The notes: a model not told the origin generated them from the letters alone. Numbered from the stretch's first letter, positions 9,153 to 18,567 are shown. The stretch is DNA of 64,000 bases from Gallaecimonas mangrovi (GCF_003367375.1 NZ_CP031416.1:124001-188000), one strand, 5' to 3'. A program made the numbers and translations.

Positions 9153-10046
9153 ATGACCATAGCGCTGCCTGATGTCTCTGTTACCGAAAAGGCGTCCAGC
9201 CAAATCGCCCTGGATTGGGTAGGAATGGAAGGCATTGACCTGCCTGTTACTTTGGTAGAACCAGGTTACCGGCGTGAGTTATCGGCAACCGCCGATCTGC
9301 AAGTAGATCTGCCCGACCCCACCATCAAGGGGATCCACATGTCGCGGCTTTATGGTCTGTTAGAGAGGGTCAGTGAGGGCCAGGCCTTAACGCCGGTGGC
9401 GTTAAAAACCCTGCTGGCTGACATGATTGCAAGCCATGCTGATTGTGGCAGCCAACATGCCCGCCTGCGCCTGCAGTTTAAGCTAATGGCAAAGCGGCCA
9501 GCCTTGAAAACACCGGCGCTTGCGGGCTACAAAGCCTATCCGGTAACCCTAGAGGCGCGTTTAATAAAAGGCGTTTTCTCGTTAACGGCACAAGTACAGG
9601 TGACCTACTCTTCTACCTGCCCATGTTCTGCGGCGTTATCCCGGCAACTGATTGAACAAGCCTTTATTGACAGCTTTGGTGACTATGCCTCGCTCACACC
9701 GGCGGAAGTGGCGATTTGGCTGCGCAGTAATGCCACCTTGGCTACCCCACACAGCCAGCGTAGCCTGGCTACCGTTACCGTGCCGCTGGTTGAGGAGGTT
9801 GATGACCTTGGCTTGTTAGCGCTAATTAACCGTATCGAGGGCGCCTTAGGAACGCCGGTGCAAACTGCCGTGAAGCGCGCGGATGAGCAGGCCTTTGCCG
9901 CCCTAAATGGGCAGAACCTGATGTTTGTTGAAGATGCGGCCCGGCTGATAAAAGGGTGCTTAAACGAGCAAGCGGCGGTGCATGTGCAGCATCTTGAAAG
10001 TTTGCACCCCCATGACGCCACGGCCTGGGCCGGTTCGGTGCTGTGA
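9153..10046 (+). CDS. folE2: GTP cyclohydrolase FolE2 (type IB)
   Basis: Converts GTP to 7,8-dihydroneopterin triphosphate for folate. FolE2 is the metal-promiscuous enzyme that replaces zinc-dependent FolE when zinc is short. It is 297 residues from the ATG at 9153 (GGA about 8 nt upstream). An upstream in-frame start at 9117 would overlap the promoter/operator. Family marks are [10 protein letters not shown] (about 58-67) and the [15 protein letters not shown] active-site region with Cys156 and Cys158. It is first gene behind a Zur box, nine bases before the carbonic anhydrase gene. Confidence 0.95.
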   Translation: MTIALPDVSVTEKASSQIALDWVGMEGIDLPVTLVEPGYRRELSATADLQVDLPDPTIKGIHMSRLYGLLERVSEGQALTPVALKTLLADMIASHADCGSQHARLRLQFKLMAKRPALKTPALAGYKAYPVTLEARLIKGVFSLTAQVQVTYSSTCPCSAALSRQLIEQAFIDSFGDYASLTPAEVAIWLRSNATLATPHSQRSLATVTVPLVEEVDDLGLLALINRIEGALGTPVQTAVKRADEQAFAALNGQNLMFVEDAARLIKGCLNEQAAVHVQHLESLHPHDATAWAGSVL

Positions 10047-10055
10047 GGCGGCCTA

Positions 10056-10616
10056 ATGATTAGAAAGAACCCCAGCGGCGATCAGCCGCAAATTCACAGC
10101 AGTGCCTTTGTCGACCCCACCGCTATTTTGTGCGGCAAAGTGATAGTGCAAGAGAACGTCTTTATCGGCCCTTATGCGGTGATCCGTGCTGATGAACAGG
10201 ATGCCGATGGCCACATTGACCCTATTGTTATTGGCGCCCACTCCAACATCCAGGACGGGGTTGTGATCCATTCTAAATCAGGTGCGGCGGTAACCATTGG
10301 CCAGAATACCTCTATCGCCCACCGTGCCATTGTCCATGGCCCCTGTGTTGTGGGTAACGGCGTTTTTATCGGTTTTAACAGTGTCCTGTTTAATTGCACC
10401 ATCGGTGATGGTTGCGTGGTGCGTTACAACGCTGTGGTTGACGGCTGTGTGCTTCCCGCTGGCTTTTATGTTCGCTCGACCGAACGCATTGGCTCTCACA
10501 CGAATTTAGCGACGATGCCCCAGGTGCCGGTTGATGCCAGTGCCTTTTCTGAAGATGTAGCGCGCACCAATAACAGCTTGGTTGCCGGTTACAAACGCAT
10601 TCAAAACGAGTTCTAA
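10056..10616 (+). CDS. Gamma-class carbonic anhydrase (Cam/CamH-like)
   Basis: A 186-residue left-handed beta-helix protein of hexapeptide repeats. The metal ligands of the Methanosarcina Cam enzyme are all present: His72 in VVIHSKSG, and His89 and His94 in SIAHRAIVHG. Arg44/Asp46 (IRADE), the shuttle-type Glu47 and Gln66/Asp67 (NIQDGVV) are also there. The C-terminal RTNNSLVAGYKRI helix resembles the Cam tail. Cam enzymes can use Fe(II), which suits expression under zinc starvation. It reads 9 nt after folE2 and abuts the next gene. Activity is inferred. Confidence 0.85.
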   Translation: MIRKNPSGDQPQIHSSAFVDPTAILCGKVIVQENVFIGPYAVIRADEQDADGHIDPIVIGAHSNIQDGVVIHSKSGAAVTIGQNTSIAHRAIVHGPCVVGNGVFIGFNSVLFNCTIGDGCVVRYNAVVDGCVLPAGFYVRSTERIGSHTNLATMPQVPVDASAFSEDVARTNNSLVAGYKRIQNEF

Positions 10617-11984
10617 ATGTCCCCCGAAACTTTTGAGCAGCAGCTCGCCAGCGGTTTGGCCGACCTTTTGGTCACCGGTGGCACCGTTATTACGCCTAAT
10701 GGTGAACAACAACTCGACATTGCCTGCATTGGTGGGCGCATTGTTGCCTTGGGCCAGTTGGCCGGTTGCTGGCAGGCCAAAAAGGTACTCAATGCCAAAG
10801 GGCTGCACGTTATGCCCGGCGTCATCGACAGCCAGGTGCACTTTCGCGAACCGGGAATGACGCACAAGGAAACCATCGAAGCGGGTACCCGTGGCGCGGT
10901 ATTGGGCGGGGTTACCGGTATTTTTGAAATGCCTAATACCAACCCATTGACGTTAAGCGCTGAAGACCTGCAAGCGAAGTTAGACCGGGCCCAAAAAGGG
11001 GCTTGGTGCGACTACGCCTTTTATATCGGTGGCAGTGCCGCCAACATCGCAAAGTTGCCCGAACTTGAAAAATTACCAGGCTGTGCTGGCGTGAAAGTGT
11101 TTATGGGCAGCTCTTTTGGCGATTTATTAGCGGACGACGAGCAGGTACTAAGGCAAATTTTAAGCCATGGCCAGCGCCGGCTTGCTGTGCATGCCGAGGA
11201 TGAAGCCAGGCTTCGGGCACGAAAACAGCAGGCTGGCAATGACGTGCGGCTGCATCCGGTTTGGCGTGATGTCACGAGTGCTTTAATGGCAACGCAGCGG
11301 GTGGTGGGCATTGCCGAAGAGTGTGGCCGCAGGCTACACGTTTTACATGTTTCTAGCGCCGACGAAATGGCGTTTTTAATGCAACATAAAAAGTTGGTTA
11401 CGGTAGAAGTGACTCCCCATCACTTAACTCTGGTGGCGCCAGAATGTTATGAACGCCTTGGCAGCTTGGCACAAATGAACCCGCCGGTGCGGGATAAGCA
11501 CCATCAAGCAGCCCTTTGGCAGGCGATTAACGACGGTACGGTCGATGTGATTGGTAGTGACCATGCCCCTCACACCTTGTCAGAAAAAGCCCAGCCTTAC
11601 CCGCAATCGCCCAGCGGCATGATCGGGGTGCAGACACTGCTGCCGGTGATGCTTAACCATGTCAATGCCGGCAAGCTCAGCTTACAAAGGCTGGTTGATT
11701 TAACCTCAGCGGGGCCAGCGCGCATCTTTGGCTTGGCCGGTAAAGGCCGTATTGCCCTTGGCTATGATGCTGACCTTACCCTGGTGGATTTGGCGGCGAA
11801 GCGCACCATTACTAACGACTGGATCGCCAGTGTTAGTGGCTGGAGCCCTTATCACGGCAAAGAAATCACCGGTTGGCCTATTCATACTGTGGTGCGTGGC
11901 CAAGTGGTGGTTGAAAACGAAAGCTTGGTTGGCTCGCCTAAGGGCCAGACGCTCAGCTTTAATGAAACCCTTTCCTGCCATTAA
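10617..11984 (+). CDS. Dihydroorotase-like amidohydrolase with QxH metal motif
   Basis: A 455-residue class I dihydroorotase/allantoinase-type amidohydrolase, starting directly after the preceding stop (TAA-ATG). Metal-site elements are Lys160 (GVKVFMGSS, the carboxylated Lys), His192 (AVHAED), His244 (HVLHVS) and Asp315 (GSDHAPHT). The first element, normally HxH, reads DSQVHFREPG with Gln73 in place of the first His. As I recall, this Gln recurs in a subfamily of dihydroorotase-like proteins. In the Zur operon it may act as a zinc-sparing backup for PyrC. Whether it hydrolyses dihydroorotate is uncertain. Confidence 0.85.
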   Translation: MSPETFEQQLASGLADLLVTGGTVITPNGEQQLDIACIGGRIVALGQLAGCWQAKKVLNAKGLHVMPGVIDSQVHFREPGMTHKETIEAGTRGAVLGGVTGIFEMPNTNPLTLSAEDLQAKLDRAQKGAWCDYAFYIGGSAANIAKLPELEKLPGCAGVKVFMGSSFGDLLADDEQVLRQILSHGQRRLAVHAEDEARLRARKQQAGNDVRLHPVWRDVTSALMATQRVVGIAEECGRRLHVLHVSSADEMAFLMQHKKLVTVEVTPHHLTLVAPECYERLGSLAQMNPPVRDKHHQAALWQAINDGTVDVIGSDHAPHTLSEKAQPYPQSPSGMIGVQTLLPVMLNHVNAGKLSLQRLVDLTSAGPARIFGLAGKGRIALGYDADLTLVDLAAKRTITNDWIASVSGWSPYHGKEITGWPIHTVVRGQVVVENESLVGSPKGQTLSFNETLSCH

Positions 11985-11998
11985 CTGCTGCTGACAGT

Positions 11999-12039
11999 GA
12001 CCTCCCTGCTGGTTATGCTAGGCAAAACCGAGGGAGGTC
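11999..12039 (+). promoter_or_regulatory. Hairpin sequestering the gst ribosome binding site
   Basis: GACCTCCCT (11999-12007) and AGGGAGGTC (12031-12039) are perfect 9-bp complements around a 23-nt loop. The right arm is the ribosome binding site of the gene starting at 12043. No T-run follows, so it is not an ordinary terminator. Confidence 0.6.
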
Positions 12040-12042
12040 CCT

Positions 12043-12723
12043 ATGTCTTGCACGCTTTTTGAGCTAGCTGGCGCCAGCCCAGAGCGCCGTTTCAGCCCTT
12101 ACTGCTGGCGCATCCACCTTGCACTTTGGCTAAAAGGCATCAACTTTGACGCTAAGCCTTGGCGTTATAACGACAAGCCCGCTATAGCGGCATCGGGCCA
12201 AGGCAAGGTGCCGGTGCTGTTTGATAACGACCGGGTGCTTTTTGAATCTTGGGATATTGCCTGTTATCTCGAAGAAACCTATCCGGGGCCAACTCTTTTT
12301 CCAGAAGGCAAGCCGCAGGCCAAAGCCTTTATGGACGGCTGCAATAGTGATTTTAATAGTGCCATTCGCTGGTTTTTGCTGCCGGTTATTCATGGCTTGC
12401 TGACACCTGGCGACCAGGTCTATTTTCGCCAAAGCCGGGAAGCACAAATTGGTTGCCGTTTAGAAGATTGCGGCCAAAAAGCCGACCGAGTGCAGTTAGC
12501 CAACGTGCTAGAAAACTACACCGCCAAACTCGCTGGCCAGCCCTTTTTTGCCGGTAAGGCGCCGGGTTATAGCGATTTAAGTTTGCTCGGCTCGATACTG
12601 TGGGCCGCGGCAACCTGGGAAGATGACTTCTTGACTGACAGCCCTGAACTACTGGCGTGGCGCCGGCGTCTAGCCGAGCGTTTTGTCGGCCTTAACCAAT
12701 ACCGTTTTTGTTACCCGCTGTAA
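12043..12723 (+). CDS. Glutathione S-transferase family protein
   Basis: A 226-residue cytoplasmic protein. The N-terminal thioredoxin-like domain carries SPYCWRIHLALWLKG (about 18-32) and the cis-Pro loop GKVPVLFDNDRVLFESWDIACYLEE (about 54-78), which would bind glutathione. An all-helical C-terminal domain (about 90-226) includes GYSDLSLLGSILWAA. The substrate is not evident. The ATG at 12043 follows AGGGAGG. It sits between the Zur operon and mutM, with mutM 10 nt downstream, so the two probably share a message. Confidence 0.88.
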   Translation: MSCTLFELAGASPERRFSPYCWRIHLALWLKGINFDAKPWRYNDKPAIAASGQGKVPVLFDNDRVLFESWDIACYLEETYPGPTLFPEGKPQAKAFMDGCNSDFNSAIRWFLLPVIHGLLTPGDQVYFRQSREAQIGCRLEDCGQKADRVQLANVLENYTAKLAGQPFFAGKAPGYSDLSLLGSILWAAATWEDDFLTDSPELLAWRRRLAERFVGLNQYRFCYPL

Positions 12724-12732
12724 GGATATTGC

Positions 12733-13542
12733 ATGCCTGAGTTACCCGAGGTTGAAACCACCCGCCGCGGCGTTTCGCCTTATCTTCTTGGCCAACGTAT
12801 TGCCCGCATTGAAGTGCGCCAACGTGGCCTGCGTTGGCCGGTGCCTGAAGCGCTTACCTTGCTTGAAGGCCAGGTAATAGAAAAGGTAAGTCGCCGCGCT
12901 AAGTATCTGCTGATTGAAACCGCCATGGGCAGTGCCCTGGTGCATTTAGGGATGAGCGGGGCACTGCGGATTTTGCCGGAAAAGGTAGCGCCTTTGAAAC
13001 ATGACCACGTCGATTTGGTCCTCACCACTGGCCAGGTTATGCGCTATACCGACCCGCGCCGTTTTGGCGCCTGGCTGTTTGTGCCGCCGGGTGAGCAGCA
13101 CAGCCTGCTTGCGAAATTAGGGCCAGAACCCCTTACCGATGATTTTGACGGTGAACGATTATTTAGCTTAAGCCGCAAACGGCAAGTGCCAGTAAAGACC
13201 TTTATTATGGAAAACCCGGTCGTGGTTGGGGTGGGTAACATTTACGCCAATGAAGCGCTTTTTATGGCCGGCATCGACCCGCGCCGCCCGGCCAATAACA
13301 TCAGTAAAGAGCGCTACATTGCACTTGCAGGTGCGATTAAAACCGTATTGGCCAGAGCCATTGAACAAGGTGGTACCACTTTAAAAGATTTCACTGCCGC
13401 TGATGGTAAGCCAGGCTATTTTGCCCAAGAGCTAAAGGTTTATGGGCGCAAAGGCTTACCTTGTGCCAGCTGTGGTGCCGAGCTTCAAGAAGTGCGCCTT
13501 GGTGGGCGCAGTACGGTGTTTTGCGCTCTTTGTCAGCGTTGA
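12733..13542 (+). CDS. mutM: Formamidopyrimidine-DNA glycosylase
   Basis: Bifunctional glycosylase/AP lyase removing 8-oxoguanine and FapyG. It is 269 residues. The catalytic N-terminus [13 protein letters not shown] (Pro1 after Met removal, Glu2) is intact. The [11 protein letters not shown] helix-two-turn-helix region, [15 protein letters not shown] and the C-terminal zinc finger CASC...CALC are present. It lies 10 nt behind gst. The usual partner coaD is displaced 7 kb away by an AT-rich glycosyltransferase block. Confidence 0.98.
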   Translation: MPELPEVETTRRGVSPYLLGQRIARIEVRQRGLRWPVPEALTLLEGQVIEKVSRRAKYLLIETAMGSALVHLGMSGALRILPEKVAPLKHDHVDLVLTTGQVMRYTDPRRFGAWLFVPPGEQHSLLAKLGPEPLTDDFDGERLFSLSRKRQVPVKTFIMENPVVVGVGNIYANEALFMAGIDPRRPANNISKERYIALAGAIKTVLARAIEQGGTTLKDFTAADGKPGYFAQELKVYGRKGLPCASCGAELQEVRLGGRSTVFCALCQR

Positions 13543-13633
13543 ATTACTAAGTGAGTGGGTTTATAAGGTCGCTATATTATTTAAGTACAAAAAGAATTTG
13601 TTGTATCGGTTTTTTGAGAAGGTTTAGAGCGAA

Positions 13634-14638
13634 ATGGAAAAAGAATATAAAAAAATAGATATTAGTATTATCGTGCCCGTTTATAACTGTGAACAGTATC
13701 TCGACCTCTTTTTTGATGCCTTAAATCAGCAAGTTGATATTTCATATGAGGTTATTTTTATTAACGATGGCTCAACTGATGATTCATTAAATAAATTAAA
13801 TTATTTTAAGCAAAAACATGATAATTGCACTGTTATCGATCAAAAAAATCAAGGGGTATCAGTTGCCAGAAATGTTGGCCTCAACGTAGCTTGTGGTGAG
13901 TGGATTTATTTTGCTGATGCTGATGACTTTTTAGATAGCAAACAGCTCGGTCTTTGGCTTTGTAAAGCGAAAGAAAATGAACTTGATTGTCTTATTGGTA
14001 ATGGCTTTTCATTCAAAGAACTAGATACTTATGATAGAAGTAATATCCTATTAAAAAAGCAGCCCTGGGGGAGAATTTTATCAGGAAGAGAATGGATAAT
14101 CTCTGCAGTTAACGCAAAAGAATGGCCACATTTTTGTTGGCTTCAACTTACTAAACGCTCTCTAATCGAAACTAACAAGTTGAGATTTGCAGAGGGAAAA
14201 ACACAGGATGTTCATACTGATATTCTATGGACAACTGAGTTAGCATTGGTTTGCCAACGTTTAGGTTTTTATAAAGATCCTACTTATGGTTATCGTATTA
14301 GTAATACCTCGTCCTTAACTAAAGATGCGAGTCATTCTGGTGCGATGAAAAGAATTAAAAGTTATCAATTAATAATAAGCGCTATCCTAGCACTTTCCTT
14401 AAAAGAAAAAGAACTTGTTAAAGTTGCATTACTACAACAAATGAAAAGAGAACTTCGAGAAATGATTTCTCTCATGATGAAAAAGCTTTCTCCATCCAGT
14501 GAACGTAGACATTTAGCTCGCGAGATTATAAAGAAAGGAATGTTAAAAATACTCTTCATTAGACCTTTGAAATTTAGCGAGTTATGGAAAGCTATACGTT
14601 ATAGTTTTATTATTTATTACTTCAGAGTTATGGGATAA
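13634..14638 (+). CDS. Family 2 glycosyltransferase
   Basis: A 334-residue GT-A fold enzyme, probably adding a sugar to LPS core or another surface glycan at the cytoplasmic face of the inner membrane. ISIIVPVYNCEQYL (about 10-23), FINDGSTDDS and the divalent-metal motif YFADADDFLD (about 92-101) are the standard GT2 marks. The C-terminal part is basic and AT-coded. Base composition differs sharply from mutM, suggesting transfer. Weak GAAGG lies upstream of the ATG. It is the first gene of the block inserted between mutM and coaD. Confidence 0.88.
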   Translation: MEKEYKKIDISIIVPVYNCEQYLDLFFDALNQQVDISYEVIFINDGSTDDSLNKLNYFKQKHDNCTVIDQKNQGVSVARNVGLNVACGEWIYFADADDFLDSKQLGLWLCKAKENELDCLIGNGFSFKELDTYDRSNILLKKQPWGRILSGREWIISAVNAKEWPHFCWLQLTKRSLIETNKLRFAEGKTQDVHTDILWTTELALVCQRLGFYKDPTYGYRISNTSSLTKDASHSGAMKRIKSYQLIISAILALSLKEKELVKVALLQQMKRELREMISLMMKKLSPSSERRHLAREIIKKGMLKILFIRPLKFSELWKAIRYSFIIYYFRVMG

Positions 14639-15199
14639 TTTTATTAGACACGGTCTTTTTAGATCGTGTTTAATATCAAATTTAAATTGTGTGAAAATTC
14701 ACTCTACTTTTAATATTTTTGTTGATAAAATTATTGATTTGATCTGATGACGATAAAAAGTTGAAGAATGGGATTATAATAGTCCATTATCTTGATGAAT
14801 TCGGACACGTGGTGTTAGGACCATATCTACAAGGCTTAGGTTCGTGCCGATGGTAACTACTCCCTTGCCTGATAAAAATCATACTTTGGCACGTAATAAA
14901 TAGTTGGTGAAATTCTTTACGCTACTCTTCCCAATAGAGACTCTTTATTGGAATGTCGAAGTGTTGAAAATAAAAGTTTAAGCTAGTTCTGGTCTGTTTC
15001 TTAAGCATTATTCGGAAATTAAAGTAAATTTTAAACAGGGTTATATTTTTATAGTAATATACGCTTTATAGTCTTTTTCTCTTTTAGAATATAAAGTCAA
15101 ATTGATTATACTGCATATTATCTAATGCGTTGTGCCAATGAAGAACAACAAAAAAGCGTATATTGGCTTGGAAGTTTTTATTTTAAAGATCACTGCTAG
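14639..15199. other. AT-rich gene-free stretch with a possible decayed reading frame
   Basis: A 561-bp gap between convergent glycosyltransferase genes with no intact gene. From 14761 one frame reads LKNGIIIVHYLDEFGHVVLG then PYLQGLGSCRW-stop. Another frame takes over at 14844 with VPMVTTPLPDKNHTLARNK-stop, and a third continues with VGEILYATLPNRDSLLEC. The succession looks like a protein broken by frameshifts and stops. The first pieces faintly resemble a MucBP-type repeat. No promoter, terminator or RNA gene could be supported. Confidence 0.35.
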
Positions 15200-16312
15200 C
15201 TAGTCATTTTTAGCGCTTGATTTTTTTAGTACATTGCATATTGCTTCTTTGAGTTGACTTTTATCAAAGTCAGAGACATTGATCTTTTCATGAAGGAAAG
15301 CTGGTGAACGGCTAAATATAACACTATTATTATCCGATATCGGCGCCCACTCACGAAAGTTGTTTTGGTCATTATTGTAAACAGTGACTAAAGGTTTGTT
15401 TAAAGCACCTGCAAAGTGTACTACTGAGGTGTCGGGTGAAAATACAAGATCGGTTTGGCGTAAGATGGCCATTGTTAGAGCTAAACTGGCTGGTGTTGGC
15501 GTTAATAAGGCCGTAGTCTCAGCAGCTAGCTTTTCTAACATAAGATCTTTGCCAGGTACGCGTAGTAATATGAGTTGATGCTCAGGGAATTGCTCATGCC
15601 ACCAATTTATTAATTCTTTGGCTTCAATTTCTTTGAATTGACGATGTAGCGCCGAGCCGAATAAGTTTAATACTACCTTAGGCCCGGTCGTTGCCAGATT
15701 ATAAAAAAATACCTCTGCTTGATGTTCTGTTGTATTATCTTTTAAGATGTAAAATTTTCTCTCAAGTGGGGATTCGGGGCAAAGCAGTCGAGCGGCTGCC
15801 AGATAACGATCAACAAAGTGCTTATGTGTAGTCGGAAGTGTTTGGTCGAAGATTTGATAATCATCTTTATCAAATCCCAGGTAATGGGGAGCTTGCAATT
15901 GATAGAGTGCAAAAAGATCTCTGTCACCAAGACGCGACCCTAATTCAATAACAAGATCAAAATTTTCTTTATAATAACTCAGTGATTTCGCGGTATCCCA
16001 ACTTCTCTTGTCTAGAACCTCAACTTTCACATTTCCTGGTATGTTGACAAAAAGTTGTGCTGAAACCTTGCCTGTCAATATTGTAACTTCGATATCAGGT
16101 CTGTGCTTAGTAATGGCGGAAATAAAGACAGTGGATGTGATGGCATCACCGAGTTTGTCATCCCAGCGAAGCAATGCCACTTTGTGTATCTTGTCTGAAC
16201 TGAAAGATTGATCACTGAAACGTTTGTCCCACTTAGCCTGAGCGGCTTTCAGTTTTTTAGCTTTTCTTTTATTACGTTGACTTCGCCATATTGCTCTAAT
16301 TTTACTCAACAT
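15200..16312 (-). CDS. Family 9 glycosyltransferase (heptosyltransferase-like)
   Basis: A 370-residue GT-B enzyme of the heptosyltransferase family, probably transferring heptose or a related sugar to LPS core. KVALLRWDDKLGDAITSTVF (about 37-56) is the N-terminal glycine-rich block. The C-terminal donor-site block has FSPDTSVVHFAGALNKPLVTVY, matching the SPDT/D-S-G-x-x-H region of WaaC/WaaF. I placed the start at the ATG at 16312 (AGGA 9 nt upstream) rather than the TTG two codons earlier. It is oriented opposite to its neighbours and AT-rich. Confidence 0.85.
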   Translation of the reverse strand: MLSKIRAIWRSQRNKRKAKKLKAAQAKWDKRFSDQSFSSDKIHKVALLRWDDKLGDAITSTVFISAITKHRPDIEVTILTGKVSAQLFVNIPGNVKVEVLDKRSWDTAKSLSYYKENFDLVIELGSRLGDRDLFALYQLQAPHYLGFDKDDYQIFDQTLPTTHKHFVDRYLAAARLLCPESPLERKFYILKDNTTEHQAEVFFYNLATTGPKVVLNLFGSALHRQFKEIEAKELINWWHEQFPEHQLILLRVPGKDLMLEKLAAETTALLTPTPASLALTMAILRQTDLVFSPDTSVVHFAGALNKPLVTVYNNDQNNFREWAPISDNNSVIFSRSPAFLHEKINVSDFDKSQLKEAICNVLKKSSAKND

Positions 16313-16559
16313 TTGCAATGTTCCTGTTACTATAAAATCCGCATCAGGTTAGCGAGTGAATCGCTTTTTCTAAGCTAAGACTTAGTGGAAGACACGTTCA
16401 ATATATCGACAATTTTTGGAGGGTACTTTAGTTTTTGTTACTGTATTATGATTGTTGTTATGATAAAAAAGAGGTATGACTTAAAATAGGGATTTTATCT
16501 TGTAAAGATACCATATTCAATTAGTAAATGGTATCTTTTCACTTAAGGGTCTGATTGAA

Positions 16560-17453
16560 ATGAATTATTTAAAGAAAAAGTATAAGAAAAAAATAAAGAA
16601 GATAAGATCTACTTTTTTAAAATTGTATTTAATATGTTCGTCTTTTTTTAATAAAGGAAAAGTTTATGATAATGGCCATTTTATTATAACCATTACGTCC
16701 TATTATAAAAGATTTGATTCTATTTTTCTTGTGCTAGAATCTATTTTTATACAGAAATGTATTTACAAATATGAAGTGATTCTGGTTATAAGTGAAGAAG
16801 ATATAAGTAAATATGGTGGCTATCCCAAAAAAATAAATCGCTACTTAAATCGAGGCTTAAAAATTAAAGTTGTTTCTGAAAATCTAAATTCATATAAAAA
16901 AGCCTTCTATACTTATGATTTAGGGAAGCCACTTATTACTATTGATGATGATGTTTATTATCCGAGCTGGTGGTTAGAAAGATTAATTAAAGAATCTGAA
17001 GCCTTTCCTAATGTGGTCTTGGCATATCGTGGCCATTACATTATTCACGATAACGGATCATTCCTAAAGTATCGTGACTGGTTAAATAAATCTGACGCAT
17101 TATCTTTCCAATACCCAAAATTTTCGTTTCTTCCAACAGGATCATCAGGAGTTTACTATCCTGTGGGTTCTCTAATTGGATTGGCAGAAAGTAAAGACAG
17201 TTTCTTATATTTAAGTCCAAGCGCTGATGATTTATGGCTTAAATTTATTACTGTGGTTAATGGTTTTAAGGCAAAACGAGTAGAAAAATATAATGTAGAT
17301 CTTCTGCCATTGATTAAGGCTAGCGAAAGCCTTCACGATATTAATGTAAGTGCTGGGAAAAATGATGACCAGTTTCAAGCGATTCTTAATTATTCGTCGG
17401 CTTTCAAAGAAGCGCTATTGCTTGATGCGGAACTGGTCGTTAGAGAAAGGTAG
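16560..17453 (+). CDS. Putative GT-A glycosyltransferase
   Basis: A 297-residue protein with a strongly basic N-terminus (YLKKKYKKKIKKIRS) that could hold it to the membrane. Then comes a GT2-like domain: FIITITSYYKRF, a DXD-type motif PLITIDDDVYYPSWW (about 122-136) and a TGSSGVYYP loop. Proteins with this layout occur in LPS and capsule clusters. Donor and acceptor are unknown. AAGGG precedes the ATG by about 10 nt. It is among the most AT-rich genes of the window, consistent with horizontal origin. Confidence 0.72.
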   Translation: MNYLKKKYKKKIKKIRSTFLKLYLICSSFFNKGKVYDNGHFIITITSYYKRFDSIFLVLESIFIQKCIYKYEVILVISEEDISKYGGYPKKINRYLNRGLKIKVVSENLNSYKKAFYTYDLGKPLITIDDDVYYPSWWLERLIKESEAFPNVVLAYRGHYIIHDNGSFLKYRDWLNKSDALSFQYPKFSFLPTGSSGVYYPVGSLIGLAESKDSFLYLSPSADDLWLKFITVVNGFKAKRVEKYNVDLLPLIKASESLHDINVSAGKNDDQFQAILNYSSAFKEALLLDAELVVRER

Positions 17454-17598
17454 TTTGTCGACCGCCTTAGCATTTAACATTTAGAGATGAATCCGATAAG
17501 CAATATAACAGCCGGATGGGCAAGTAAATTTACACATATTATGGAAGTAATGTTATGCTTGGTGGGTGAAAATTTATGCTTAGATGGACTAATAGTAG

Positions 17599-18567
17599 AT
17601 GAAAGCGGTCTTACCGGATGACGCCATTCCAGTGGTTGCTAGTAGTGATGACAATTACGCCTATCCGCTAGGGGTAATGTTTATATCACTTTTAGAAAAT
17701 ACTAGCCGCCCCGAACGCTTTCATCTTTTCATTATCGACGGTGGCATTGCCGAGAAGAAAAAGCAACAGATGGTGGATGATGTTGCTAGCAGGGGTAGTC
17801 AATTAACTTTTTTAGACCTCGACAGTGAGATGTATGCTGATTTTCCAACGCATGCACATATATCAAAACCGACTTATTATCGGATTTCTATCCCGGAACT
17901 CTTTGATGATTCAATTAAAAAGGCGATTTATTTAGATTGTGATCTTATTATAAAAGGTGATTTACAAGAACTCTGGGATATCGATCTGGGTGAATATGCT
18001 GTGGGGGCAGTTGAAAATATATCCCAGCATACCTATCGCGTATCTAAATTGAATCAGGATGACTATTTTAATTCTGGTGTTTTACTAATTGATTTAGAAA
18101 AATGGCGAATTAATAAGCTCTCTGAAAAGGTACGGGAATTTAAACTAAATAATCCTGAATTAATCTGTACTAACGATCAATGCGCTTTCAATGGCGTATT
18201 CCGAGGCCACTGGCTACGGTTACCTCTGAAGTGGAATCACCAATCAGGCTTATATAGAGAGTCGAACCAAATCAACCGTTTTAAGAGCAGTGGGCAATAT
18301 CAGGATGCTATATGGCACCCGGCTATCATTCACTATGTTGGCTGGTCTAAACCTTGGTTATCTCCCTGCTATCATCCACTGGCTGCCGAGTATGATCGAT
18401 ATAATTCATTAGCCCTATTTTACGCTGATAATCCAGTGATTCCGGCCCGTAAATCTAAAAGCGGCCTATGGTCAAAATTTAGTTTATTCAAAAAACAATG
18501 GCGTAAATATCGATGGCAACAGCGTTACAAAAGGCAAGGATATGATTTATACGAACATCATGGATAA
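17599..18567 (+). CDS. Family 8 glycosyltransferase
   Basis: A 322-residue retaining GT8 enzyme like LPS galactosyl/glucosyltransferases WaaI/WaaJ/WaaO. Family marks are VVASSDDNYAYPLGVMFISL (about 11-30), KPTYYRISIPELF, the metal motif IYLDCDLIIKGDLQELW (about 112-128), YFNSGVLLIDLEKWR and HYVGWSKPW with the ligand His. The C-terminus is basic (KKQWRKYRWQQRYKR), as in the WaaIJ group, which associates with the membrane. The ribosome binding site is weak. It is transcribed toward the convergent coaD operon. Confidence 0.92.
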   Translation: MKAVLPDDAIPVVASSDDNYAYPLGVMFISLLENTSRPERFHLFIIDGGIAEKKKQQMVDDVASRGSQLTFLDLDSEMYADFPTHAHISKPTYYRISIPELFDDSIKKAIYLDCDLIIKGDLQELWDIDLGEYAVGAVENISQHTYRVSKLNQDDYFNSGVLLIDLEKWRINKLSEKVREFKLNNPELICTNDQCAFNGVFRGHWLRLPLKWNHQSGLYRESNQINRFKSSGQYQDAIWHPAIIHYVGWSKPWLSPCYHPLAAEYDRYNSLALFYADNPVIPARKSKSGLWSKFSLFKKQWRKYRWQQRYKRQGYDLYEHHG

